Shown: positions 40,634-48,074 of the stretch, in pieces
How the letters are laid out: every line of letters begins with the position of its first letter
Numbering within the stretch: position 1 is the stretch's first letter
Source: a virus
Virus record (IMG/VR): IMGVR_UViG_3300035698_027145
Coordinates: 1 to 64,000 of that record
Reading direction: 5' to 3' (one strand)
DNA: 64,000 nt
The notes under the pieces: model-generated
Database searches by the model: none
Told to the model about the DNA's origin: nothing
The model's input: the letters and a program-made list of their open reading frames with translations, nothing else
Translations under genes and position numbers: made by a program

Positions 40634-40849
40634 ATGGAACCAAAGAAAACTTTTTATGTATGGAAATGCGCTCATTGTCAGCATAGGAATAAAGAAGTGT
40701 TTAATTATCATTGGAATATACCTTGTAGGTGTAATGCTACATGGTACTGTTCGAGTTGTGGTAATGAGAGTTATATAGATTTCATCATTAGAGTTTATCC
40801 TATCAAGGATAAGAAGGACGAAGAGTATTATAACATATGGAACTGTTAG
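40634..40849 (+). CDS. small zinc-ribbon protein under hairpin control
   Basis: The 71-residue protein has two Cys pairs (WKCAHCQHRN near 10-19 and WYCSSCGNES near 37-46) plus CRC between them, forming a zinc ribbon. The C-terminus contains a strand (YIDFIIRVYPI) and an acidic tail. Its AAGGAG lies in the 3' arm of a stable hairpin, so expression is probably switched by alternative transcript starts. Function unknown. Confidence 0.6.
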   Translation: MEPKKTFYVWKCAHCQHRNKEVFNYHWNIPCRCNATWYCSSCGNESYIDFIIRVYPIKDKKDEEYYNIWNC

Positions 40850-40859
40850 GAGAAATAAA

Positions 40860-41219
40860 ATGGAAAGTATAGATAATTATTTTAGAGATCACAAACACAA
40901 AGAAGGCACTTTTTTGCTAGGCAACATAATGGGTAACGAATGGCAGATGGTAAAGGACGGAGAGTTCTATTCTGCTTATGTCCATGAGGAGAAGCCAACT
41001 ATCCTTAAGACTATCAGTAATAATGATGAGATAGAAGATCATGATATGTTAAAAAAGGAGTTTGCGGCTATCATCAAGTCTAACATATATGATTCTATTT
41101 CTGCGGCAGAAAAGTTAGCTGCTAATGCAGGATATAAAGATTTTAAAATTGATGAAGAAGAGATGATGGCACTAGTTAATTTAAAAACTTGGGAATTATT
41201 TGGAAATGATCCTAATTAG
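40860..41219 (+). CDS. hypothetical protein
   Basis: The 119-residue protein has a short beta part (EGTFLLGNIMGNEWQMVKDG) and helical C-terminal part (HDMLKKEFAAIIKSNIYDSI, AAEKLAANAGY). AGGAG lies 10 bases upstream of the start and the next gene follows after 2 bases. No motif identifies a function. Confidence 0.55.
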   Translation: MESIDNYFRDHKHKEGTFLLGNIMGNEWQMVKDGEFYSAYVHEEKPTILKTISNNDEIEDHDMLKKEFAAIIKSNIYDSISAAEKLAANAGYKDFKIDEEEMMALVNLKTWELFGNDPN

Positions 41220-41221
41220 CC

Positions 41222-41911
41222 ATGTTTGATAAAAAAACTTTATTAGTTAGTTTCCCTAGAAGTGGTCATCATCTATTGGTAGATTCTCTTTTAAAATATT
41301 TCAGTAAGGATCTTAAAATATATTTTGGACGTCCAGACCCTACATCTGTTACTTATGGTGGAAAATTATGTTATTGTGAATATTACACTCATTGTAAAGA
41401 AATAGGTTGCACAGATAAGAATGTTAATTTGCAAAAAAATCATGATCGTTGGTTGGATTTAAAGATAGATCCTAAATACAAATACATAGTTTTGTATCGT
41501 CATCCGTTTGAGTCTATAATTTCTAATTTTTATCTTAAGGAACATTGCATGTCTAAATTAGGCACAGAAGAAGGGAAAAAGTCATTTCTCAAGGGTCAGT
41601 TTCCTAAGCAGTTGCGTAGATGGATTGGTTTTGTTAAGAAATGGACTACAGAGGAAATCAATAATAAGATACAGTTTACTTATTATGATTTGGTAGATGA
41701 TTATGAAGAGACTCTTAAAAAAGTTATACGGTTCTTACATCCAGAAGAAATAGATGAAGATTTTATAAAGAAAATTCATAAAAAGATGGACGTTAGAAGA
41801 AGGAGTAACATCCGTGATTTCGAGTATTATAATAGATTCTATTTGAAATTGAATGAAATTAAAATATTAGACGAATTAGATAGACTAGGTATAAAGCCTA
41901 TTTTTCATTAA
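41222..41911 (+). CDS. sulfotransferase-like protein
   Basis: The 229-residue protein has the two PAPS-binding motifs of sulfotransferases: the 5'-phosphosulfate loop at ~9-17 (SFPRSGHHLL) and the 3'-phosphate motif near 86-99 (IVLYRHPFESIISN). Such enzymes move sulfate from PAPS to hydroxyls on glycans, lipids or proteins. A Cys-rich insert (CYCEYYTHCKEIGC) lies near 55-68. The substrate is unknown; the glycan locus at 56.8-64 kb carries further sulfotransferases, so modification of surface polysaccharide is likely. The start lacks a clear ribosome site and may be coupled to the gene 2 bases upstream. Confidence 0.8.
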   Translation: MFDKKTLLVSFPRSGHHLLVDSLLKYFSKDLKIYFGRPDPTSVTYGGKLCYCEYYTHCKEIGCTDKNVNLQKNHDRWLDLKIDPKYKYIVLYRHPFESIISNFYLKEHCMSKLGTEEGKKSFLKGQFPKQLRRWIGFVKKWTTEEINNKIQFTYYDLVDDYEETLKKVIRFLHPEEIDEDFIKKIHKKMDVRRRSNIRDFEYYNRFYLKLNEIKILDELDRLGIKPIFH

Positions 41912-41917
41912 AACATA

Positions 41918-41945
41918 TTGACAAGTGAAAGTGATATAATATAGT
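41918..41945 (+). promoter_or_regulatory. class A promoter for candidate RNA
   Basis: TTGACA (41918-41923) with AGTGAAAG extension, 16-base spacer and TATAGT (41940-41945). There is no good open reading frame between it and the terminator at 42119. Confidence 0.65.
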
Positions 41946-41951
41946 GTAAGA

Positions 41952-42149
41952 GTGAATGCCGAGTGTATGTTGCGTTTCAGAGTCGTTACCTTAAGTAATG
42001 TGGTGGAGTTGCGTTTTTGGTTATTGCCTTAAGCACACGCCCTAGAGTAGTTGCCTTTAGCAACTTGGTGGATCTGTCGGTTATTGGATGTCTTACTATT
42101 CAGTTACTTGGCCCCGAGAAGAGTCGTCCTACAGGGCGGCTCTTTTTTT
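41952..42149 (+). ncRNA. candidate structured small RNA with internal duplication
   Basis: Between a sigma70-like promoter and a strong terminator lie about 195 bases with no credible gene. The sequence is richer in G and C than its surroundings and contains a ~45-base unit twice: GTTACCTTAAGTAAT then TGGTGGA (from 41985) and GTTGCCTTTAGCAAC then TGGTGGA (from 42050), each followed by a GGTTATTG box. Each unit starts with a small hairpin whose loop is CTTAA or CTTTA, and the stem pairs change together (GTTAC/GTAAT against GTTGC/GCAAC), which supports RNA structure. A reading frame at 42017 crosses it but has no ribosome site. Not recognised as any known RNA. Confidence 0.6.
42119..42149 (+). 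terminator. rho-independent terminator of candidate RNA
   Basis: AAGAGTCGTCC pairs with GGGCGGCTCTT (two G-T pairs) around TACA, followed by seven or more T. Confidence 0.9.
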
Positions 42150-42194
42150 ATTTAAAAATAAAGGTTTTTCCCCTTTTTTGTCGAAAATTATTAT

Positions 42195-42716
42195 ATGAAT
42201 TGGTATAAAAGATCAAAAAAAGAGTGTAGTGGATGGGTTGCCGTTAAACTCCCTCAGAAGCCTGCTAAGAAGATGCAAGATTGGGGCAAGGATAACATCC
42301 CATATAGCCTTTTGCACGTTAAAGAGGGCAAGGGGAGGGAAACAGACACCCATATAACTGTCATCTATGGAGTTTGTGATAATAGTCTAGAAGCTATTAA
42401 TCATATAGTTAAAAACTACAAGTCTATAAAAGTCAAACTTGGCAAAGTAAGTTATTTTAAGAACGCTCCTGATTTCGATGTAGTAAAAATTGAGATTATT
42501 AGTGATGATCTGAAAAAACTTCATGCAGAGATAAAAAGAACATTAGATGTAGAAGAAACTCACCCTGTCTATAATCCTCATGCTACTATAGCTTATGTTA
42601 AAAAGGGAGAAGCTGCTCAATTTGGAGGAGATACATTTATGGAAGGAACAGAGATAGTTTTTGACAAAGTGACTTTTATAAATGATGATAAAGAAGAGAT
42701 AGAGATAAAATTATAG
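42195..42716 (+). CDS. MNWYK-tagged 2H phosphoesterase
   Basis: The 173-residue protein begins MNWYKRSKKECSG and contains both catalytic HxT motifs of the 2H phosphoesterase (2'-5' RNA ligase-like) superfamily: HITVIYG (H53, T55) and HATIAYV (H129, T131). These enzymes cleave 2',3'- or 2'-5'-linked nucleotides, and T4 Acb1, a family member, destroys CBASS cyclic-nucleotide signals. That makes a counter-defence role plausible, especially if the tag places the enzyme inside the virion for early delivery; both are inferences. RNA processing is an alternative. The start has no Shine-Dalgarno, like other MNWYK genes, and follows the small RNA terminator. Confidence 0.8.
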   Translation: MNWYKRSKKECSGWVAVKLPQKPAKKMQDWGKDNIPYSLLHVKEGKGRETDTHITVIYGVCDNSLEAINHIVKNYKSIKVKLGKVSYFKNAPDFDVVKIEIISDDLKKLHAEIKRTLDVEETHPVYNPHATIAYVKKGEAAQFGGDTFMEGTEIVFDKVTFINDDKEEIEIKL

Positions 42717-42749
42717 AGGATTTTTATCTTTTTGGGAGAATATAATTAT

Positions 42750-43022
42750 ATGAATTGGTATAAAAGATCACAATATAATGAAGATGTTCCTGTAGTTAAT
42801 ATTGAGGAACATAATGGCTACTACTATGCTTCGGTTGATGGTGATCTAACAAAGATTAAAGGGTATATGGAGTCTTTGTCAAATGGTGCTTGGCAGATCG
42901 TAGAAGATCTAAATATATTAGGGAACTATCCTAGCAAGGAAGAAGCTTATCAGGCTTATGTGAAATATATTAAGAAAGAGCTTCAATATGTATCAAGAAG
43001 AGAAGAGCCTCAATTAGTATAA
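42750..43022 (+). CDS. MNWYK-tagged small protein
   Basis: The 90-residue protein starts MNWYKRSQYNEDVP. ATG 42750 is chosen over in-frame TTG 42732 because the tag begins here and GGGAGA lies upstream. The body is alpha/beta: VVNIEEHNGYYYASVDGDL, IKGYMESLSNGAWQIVEDL, EEAYQAYVKYIKKEL. No family recognised. It is the last tagged gene in the window. Confidence 0.6.
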   Translation: MNWYKRSQYNEDVPVVNIEEHNGYYYASVDGDLTKIKGYMESLSNGAWQIVEDLNILGNYPSKEEAYQAYVKYIKKELQYVSRREEPQLV

Positions 43023-43063
43023 AAATTTAGAGGATTTTTAAAAGTTATTTACAATATATATGT

Positions 43064-43195
43064 ATAACCAAAGACTAAAATATTTTGGAATTGAACGAGG
43101 ATTGATGTTCAAAAGTTAAAGAAGAGTCTTTGAAAAAGGTTGGGTTAAGCCATAAATTGACTAGCCGTGATTATCAAATTGATCACGGTTTTTTT
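43064..43195 (+). ncRNA. candidate second small RNA
   Basis: A gene-free stretch holds an 8-bp long-range stem (CAAAGACT 43069-43076 with AGTCTTTG 43125-43132), a second small hairpin (GGTT..GTTAA with TTGAC..GCC, 43138-43165) and a terminator. TATAAC (43063-43068) is a possible -10. The layout resembles an independent small RNA, but it could equally be the 5' leader of the tail-fibre messenger. Confidence 0.4.
43165..43195 (+). terminator. rho-independent terminator
   Basis: CCGTGAT and ATCACGG form a 7-bp stem with a 10-base loop followed by seven T. Confidence 0.85.
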
Positions 43196-43232
43196 AACAT
43201 ATCATAAAAAACAAGGTTTTAACCAAATTAAG

Positions 43233-43250
43233 TCGAAATATAATATATAA
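43233..43250 (+). promoter_or_regulatory. candidate class B promoter element
   Basis: TCGAAATATAATATATAA lies after the terminator and 33 bases before the tail-fibre start; AAGGTTTT at 43213 is the accompanying upstream box. Confidence 0.4.
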
Positions 43251-43282
43251 CAAATATACGTCCATATTTAGTAGGAAAAATA

Positions 43283-46200
43283 ATGCCACTTGTTGAAAAA
43301 TGGTTAATAACAAATAATTATTATATAGAATTAGCATTGTCTGATATCGTATCTCCCTATACTGTTCAGCCAGGCGAAACTGTAGATATCCTATCGATAG
43401 GAAATAATACTTTTGAGGCAGTGTTTTCTTCTATTATTATTAGAAACTATATCTCTAAAATTGTTAGAAGTGGCGTTAATAAAGGGAAGTATTATTTAGA
43501 TTCTGACTATATCCATACTCATGATGATTTTTCCTTTTTAGATCATACCCATTCGGGATTGGATACATTGACAGATGGTATTTCATCTAATGCTGATTTT
43601 TTACATACTCATAATAAATTTATTACTTCTACTGATGTAAATAATTTAGTTAATCAGTCTTTGTCCGATATTGTTAAAAAAAGCGGAAGTATAAATCAAT
43701 TATCTGATATAACGTCTTCGGGAAGCTCTATAGAAAATGCTGTAACTAAGGCCCATAATGAGTTTCATACTCTTTTACAGCATACTGATGCCTCTGAACC
43801 ATATACTGTTTCTAATTTGAGAATATTAATGAATGGTAGTAATGCAGATGATTTGCATACCCACGATTTTACTAGTGGAGTGACTGCTCATAATAATCTA
43901 ACAGGTTTGCAGGGCGGTATTGTTAATGAATATTATCATTTGACAGAAGTAGAAAATAATATAGTATCTAGATTTGGTGAGGATAGCGGGGGTTTAACTT
44001 TTGATGGAGAACCTATAGGATCTGCTATTGCTCAGGTTGTGCAACATAATAGCCTGTTAGGTATTCAAGGTGGATCTGCTGGAAAATATTATCACCTAAC
44101 AGAAGATGAAAATGATTTAGTATCAAGATTAGGAGAAGACAGTGCAGGTTTAACTTTTGATGATATTTCTTTACTAGATAGTTTATGGTATAGGGATGGG
44201 CTTGTTTTAACTCCTATTGATGATAATGTTGTTGTGACAGTAAATAGTTTAGAAGTAAGAGCAGAACCTGATGGAGGAGTTGGGCTTACTGTCTATGGTA
44301 ATACCTCTAGTGAATATGTTGTTATAAATGAAACTACTGATACTATGTCTCTTGTAAATTTTATTTTAGAATTTAGGGACACTATAGGAGATTATGATAA
44401 CACAACTCTAGAATATGATGGCACAAATAACGTTTTATCATTATTAGGATCTGCAAATTTTACTTTACAAGGCACAATGACTGCTGGTGATGTAGTCTCT
44501 GGAGATGTATGGGTAAGTTCTGATTCTTCTAAATTGTATTTAGGAAGCAATAAAGATTCTTCTATTTACTTTGATGGAATAGATTTAAATATAGATTTAA
44601 ACGATCCTTCTCAGGCAGGAGTAATAAAATTAACAGATACTGTTGATATTTTAGGACAGTTATTCATACAAACTACTGACTATTCTGATGATAGTTTGTT
44701 AGCTATTGATTTATCTACGGGTGTTGTTGGATATAAGGATGATCCTGCTCATGTTGAAAAGTCGCCTGGAGGTTTCCCTAATAGAACTGATACATTCATA
44801 TTTTTTGATGAAGAGACAAGACTGTTTTCAATTTCTGCAAGGGATGAAAATCCATCAGGATCTGGGACGTTTGAGATTTGGCAAAATGGGGTAAAATGGA
44901 TAATAGAAGGTCCAGGAGAAATAACTATTCCCGAGACAACGGGATATTCATATATATATTATGATGAAGGAGTAATATCTCAGGCTCTTAATCCTGATCA
45001 TGAAGCCACAGACGATGTAATTATTAATAAAGTTCTTGTTGGACTAGTCTATTGGAATGCAATTGAAAACTCCGCTGTTATTTGTGCTGATGAGCGTCAT
45101 GGCTTGATCATGTCTGGCAAAACTCATGAATATTTGCATGATACTATTGGAGCTAGGTATCAGTCAGGGCTTACAGTTCTTGGATATACTGAAGATACTG
45201 ATAGCAACACAGCTCTTTCTTTTTATGTTGTTGATGGAGAATTTTATGATGAGGATTTAGCAGTAGAAATTACAGATGGAGATCCAGATGTTCAATATGA
45301 GCAAATTTTAGGTTTAGATCCTACTTATTTTGCAGAAATTCCTATTATGTATAGAGAAGGAGCATCAGGCCCTTGGAAAGAAGATCCTGCCACGACCCTT
45401 CCTTATAAAAATGCAGGAGTAGGAACTAGATTATATTTTAATGAAGATGTTGGAGGAGGATTTTGGGATCAAACTATAGTTACTAATAAGAGATGGGTCT
45501 CAATGACTCTTATTGCTACTAATGATTGGAAATATCCTATCAAGGCGATCCAGGGGCAGAATGAATACACTGATAAAAAGAGTGCTGTAGAAGAGGCAAG
45601 TCAAGAAATAATCGATTTTGGTAATTTCCCCTCTACAGAAGTTGTAATTTTATATAGATTTGTTTTGCAAACAAAAAATGGTTTTGATGGAGACAAACAA
45701 GCAGAGATAGTAGATGTTACAGATTTTAGAAATTCAGGCATAGCTGGTTCGTCAGCAGTGGCATCGGATCATGGTTCTTTAGGGGGGCTTTCTGATGATG
45801 ATCATGCTCAATATGCCTTATTGGAAGGGAGAACTGGGGGACAAACTCTTTATGGTGGAATCCTTACATCTACTTCGTTACAGTTATTAAATAATGTTGC
45901 AGACGGTACAGGACTTACGATAGGAACTAATATCGATGCAGGAGCTTTAGATATAGTTACTACTGGAGATATAGCTACCACTGGTGACATATCTATTCTT
46001 TCTGACACATCTAAATTATATCTTGGAGAAAATAATGATGCTAGTATTTATTTCGATGGAACTGATTTAAATATATCAGTAGGAGCAAACCCTAGTCAAT
46101 CTTCTATTATAAAATTAAATGATGATATCGAAATATCAGGCAGTATAGTAGAAGATTTAAAAATCTATGATAGTATTATTTTTGATACAAGAGACTCTGT

Positions 46201-47095
46201 AGACAGAATGTTAGATTTATCTGGCATAGATACTGCCTCCACTTATCCGATAATAAAGTTCACCACCAACACTTTATCAGGTGGTGGTAATCCTTGTGGT
46301 CTTATAAAGAAAAACGATGGTAAAGTCAGATTTGAACTTTATAATTTAACAGCAGCTGACCCTATTCTTTTTACAGGAGCCATCACAGATTCTGTTAGAA
46401 GATATACTCTTGATACTAGTGGTATGCACTCTTGGGGCAATGGGGCAGCAAACCCCAGAACAGATTTAGAATATGTATATAATTATGGATTAAAGATTAG
46501 CGGTTTAGATGACGACCTTGAGGTGGGTGGAGATTTAGATGTGGGTGGTGCTGCTGTTATAGATGGCACATTAGCTGCGGGGGCCACAACTATAACAGGA
46601 AATACAATCATTAATGGAAACTTAACTGTTACTGGTGATACGGGTGTTGAGGCAGCTTCGTTTTATGATGCAGCTGTGTCTGGTGTAGCAGTCACCACCA
46701 CTCCTAAACTAGTTAATATAGACACCACAATTTACAACTCAGGGTTTTTCACTCTTTCGTCTGATATAATAGAGATTGATGAAGATGGTGTATATCAAAT
46801 ATGGTTCCATGGCAATATTAATATTGCGGGAACATTAAGAGTTGCATACACTGTTAAACTTCAGAAATATGATGCTTTAGATACAGCAACTTGGATAGAC
46901 ATAGTAGGTGCTATAGCAAGTGGTTATGGTAGAACAGTTGGGCAACCTGGTGCAACTGCTTCGTCTTCTATAATTATTGACCTTGACTCAGGTGAGAATA
47001 TTAGAATGATGATTTACACACATGCATCAATAGCTGCTAATACACAGCAATACGGTTCGGGTATAGATATTGTTAAACTAAATATAGGAATATGA
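43283..47095 (+). CDS. large tail fibre protein
   Basis: The 1270-residue protein is an elongated fibre. The N-terminal ~100 residues probably attach to the virion. Repeats typical of fibres follow: HTHDDF/DHTHSG/HTHNKF His-rich motifs, HNNLTGLQGG...YYHLTE and HNSLLGIQGG...YYHLTE, and two copies of SKLYLGxNxDxSIYFDGxDL near 412 and 910. A DHGSLGGLSDDDHAQYALLEG block is split around 830. The last ~140 residues (SFYDAAVSGVAVTTTPKLVN, EIDEDGVYQIWFHGNINI, end IDIVKLNIGI) resemble a C1q/TNF-like jelly roll, a likely receptor-binding head. It would recognise the host surface. No chaperone gene is evident downstream. Confidence 0.85.
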   Translation: MPLVEKWLITNNYYIELALSDIVSPYTVQPGETVDILSIGNNTFEAVFSSIIIRNYISKIVRSGVNKGKYYLDSDYIHTHDDFSFLDHTHSGLDTLTDGISSNADFLHTHNKFITSTDVNNLVNQSLSDIVKKSGSINQLSDITSSGSSIENAVTKAHNEFHTLLQHTDASEPYTVSNLRILMNGSNADDLHTHDFTSGVTAHNNLTGLQGGIVNEYYHLTEVENNIVSRFGEDSGGLTFDGEPIGSAIAQVVQHNSLLGIQGGSAGKYYHLTEDENDLVSRLGEDSAGLTFDDISLLDSLWYRDGLVLTPIDDNVVVTVNSLEVRAEPDGGVGLTVYGNTSSEYVVINETTDTMSLVNFILEFRDTIGDYDNTTLEYDGTNNVLSLLGSANFTLQGTMTAGDVVSGDVWVSSDSSKLYLGSNKDSSIYFDGIDLNIDLNDPSQAGVIKLTDTVDILGQLFIQTTDYSDDSLLAIDLSTGVVGYKDDPAHVEKSPGGFPNRTDTFIFFDEETRLFSISARDENPSGSGTFEIWQNGVKWIIEGPGEITIPETTGYSYIYYDEGVISQALNPDHEATDDVIINKVLVGLVYWNAIENSAVICADERHGLIMSGKTHEYLHDTIGARYQSGLTVLGYTEDTDSNTALSFYVVDGEFYDEDLAVEITDGDPDVQYEQILGLDPTYFAEIPIMYREGASGPWKEDPATTLPYKNAGVGTRLYFNEDVGGGFWDQTIVTNKRWVSMTLIATNDWKYPIKAIQGQNEYTDKKSAVEEASQEIIDFGNFPSTEVVILYRFVLQTKNGFDGDKQAEIVDVTDFRNSGIAGSSAVASDHGSLGGLSDDDHAQYALLEGRTGGQTLYGGILTSTSLQLLNNVADGTGLTIGTNIDAGALDIVTTGDIATTGDISILSDTSKLYLGENNDASIYFDGTDLNISVGANPSQSSIIKLNDDIEISGSIVEDLKIYDSIIFDTRDSVDRMLDLSGIDTASTYPIIKFTTNTLSGGGNPCGLIKKNDGKVRFELYNLTAADPILFTGAITDSVRRYTLDTSGMHSWGNGAANPRTDLEYVYNYGLKISGLDDDLEVGGDLDVGGAAVIDGTLAAGATTITGNTIINGNLTVTGDTGVEAASFYDAAVSGVAVTTTPKLVNIDTTIYNSGFFTLSSDIIEIDEDGVYQIWFHGNINIAGTLRVAYTVKLQKYDALDTATWIDIVGAIASGYGRTVGQPGATASSSIIIDLDSGENIRMMIYTHASIAANTQQYGSGIDIVKLNIGI

Positions 47096-47331
47096 TGGCT
47101 AAGAAAAAAGTTATATACACGATGGAGGCAGAGTATCTTGGAAAAGTGGTAGCTGCCATGTGTTGGAAATGTAAGAAACCTGAAGATAGTGAATTGACTG
47201 ATGCTCAACACGCCAGAGAGTGTGTGGCTAATATACTACATAGAACAGTTGATAATCATCAAGCTTATCTTGCAGAACAAGCTATTCCAGCTAATGATAA
47301 TGAAATAGAAATAACAGTTGAGGACGTATAA
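47092..47331 (+). CDS. small Cys-containing protein
   Basis: The 79-residue protein overlaps the fibre stop (ATGATG) and can start at 47092 or 47095. It contains MCWKCKKPEDSELTDAQHAREC, possibly a treble-clef or Cys3His zinc site with the later Cys, and an acidic end. As a neighbour of the fibre it could be a tail accessory or chaperone, but no family is recognised. Confidence 0.5.
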   Translation: MMAKKKVIYTMEAEYLGKVVAAMCWKCKKPEDSELTDAQHARECVANILHRTVDNHQAYLAEQAIPANDNEIEITVEDV

Positions 47332-47385
47332 GAAACGAATATTTGTATTTATATTATGAATACTAACAAATAAGGAGTAACCACG

Positions 47386-47707
47386 ATGGGATTATTAAAA
47401 AAGGGGTCATCAACAAAGTTTAAAGCAATACCTCTAACAGCAGACCAAAAAAGGTCATTAGCATTTTTAGAAAATTTGAGAGACCAAAATCTATCTTTCC
47501 CTGAACAGGGTGTTGCTGGGGCGAGTGATATAGAACAAGCAGGTCTTGGTAATATTGCTGGTATTGCTAATGAGGATACTGTGTCTGGCTTTAAATCAGC
47601 ATTAGATGTTCTTAACAAAACATTGGCTGGAGACTGCTGGAGATGACCACGCAGTAACGCTAGTAAAAGGAATTATAACGGCTTGGGAAGTTACCGTAAC
47701 TCCTTAA
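47386..47707 (+). CDS. small protein with probable +1 frameshift near its end
   Basis: The zero frame gives 86 residues (47386-47646) ending LAGDCWR. A +1 shift around 47632 would replace that end with TAGDDHAVTLVKGIITAWEVTVTP, a more protein-like C-terminus ending at 47707 just before the next gene. The 60-base gap otherwise has no gene. The upstream part is FKAIPLTADQKRSLAFLEN and a Gly/Ala-rich middle. The site GGA GAC TGC TGG has no classic slippery sequence, so this may be a real indel, a sequencing error or recoding. It starts behind AAGGAG. Confidence 0.45.
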
Positions 47708-47733
47708 AACTATAATTAAAAGGAAAAAATAAA

Positions 47734-47913
47734 ATGGATATAATATTAACAATACCAGATGAAGTTCTTAGTGAAGTAATAGAAACATTATGTGAAGAAT
47801 TAGAAGTAAAGAGTGGTGCTAATGCTAAGCAAGAAGTTTTAAAATGGATAAAAAGAAGAGTTGAACTAAAAAGAGCAAGAGCTATAGATGCAGATGATTT
47901 GGGACTGTCATAA
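47734..47913 (+). CDS. 59-residue tail-region protein
   Basis: ATG 47734 follows AAGGAAAAAAT. The protein (MDIILTIPDEVLSEVIETL, then a helix ANAKQEVLKWIKRRVELKR and a polar end) has the layout of a small phage protein often found next to tail genes: a strand with IPDEV, then a basic amphipathic helix. Function unknown. Confidence 0.6.
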   Translation: MDIILTIPDEVLSEVIETLCEELEVKSGANAKQEVLKWIKRRVELKRARAIDADDLGLS

Positions 47914-47928
47914 GAATAAAGAAGGAAT

Positions 47929-47949
47929 TTTTGGAAAAAGTCCAAAAAA
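47929..47949 (+). other. isolated hairpin
   Basis: TTTTTGGA and TCCAAAAA form a perfect 8-bp hairpin with a 5-base AAAAG loop in the gap after the small gene. It lacks a T run, so it may stabilise RNA ends and is not called a terminator. Confidence 0.4.
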
Positions 47950-47993
47950 TAATGGATAAGTAGAATCATATTTTTATATTTATACTTTTAAAG

Positions 47994-48026
47994 ATCCATG
48001 TCTTTTCGGGGCGTGGATTTTTTTTA
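47994..48026 (+). terminator. rho-independent terminator
   Basis: ATCCATG and CGTGGAT form a 7-bp stem with one G-T pair, an 11-base loop and a long T run. Confidence 0.75.
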
Positions 48027-48033
48027 TTCTTAT

Positions 48034-48045
48034 TCCGATATAAAG
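48034..48045 (+). promoter_or_regulatory. candidate class B promoter element
   Basis: TCCGATATAAAG is nearly identical to the element at 1773 and follows a terminator 30 bases before the next gene. Confidence 0.4.
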
Positions 48046-48074
48046 AATAGGTTTAAAGTTATTGGAGAAAAATC

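Noticed and set aside
41952-42149. tRNA or tmRNA in the structured gap
   Set aside because: No cloverleaf, no T-loop GTTCRA in the right place and no CCA-type end could be found.
42017-42208. 63-codon + strand frame across the candidate RNA
   Set aside because: No ribosome site, crosses a terminator, and its composition follows RNA repeats and hairpins; not protein-like.
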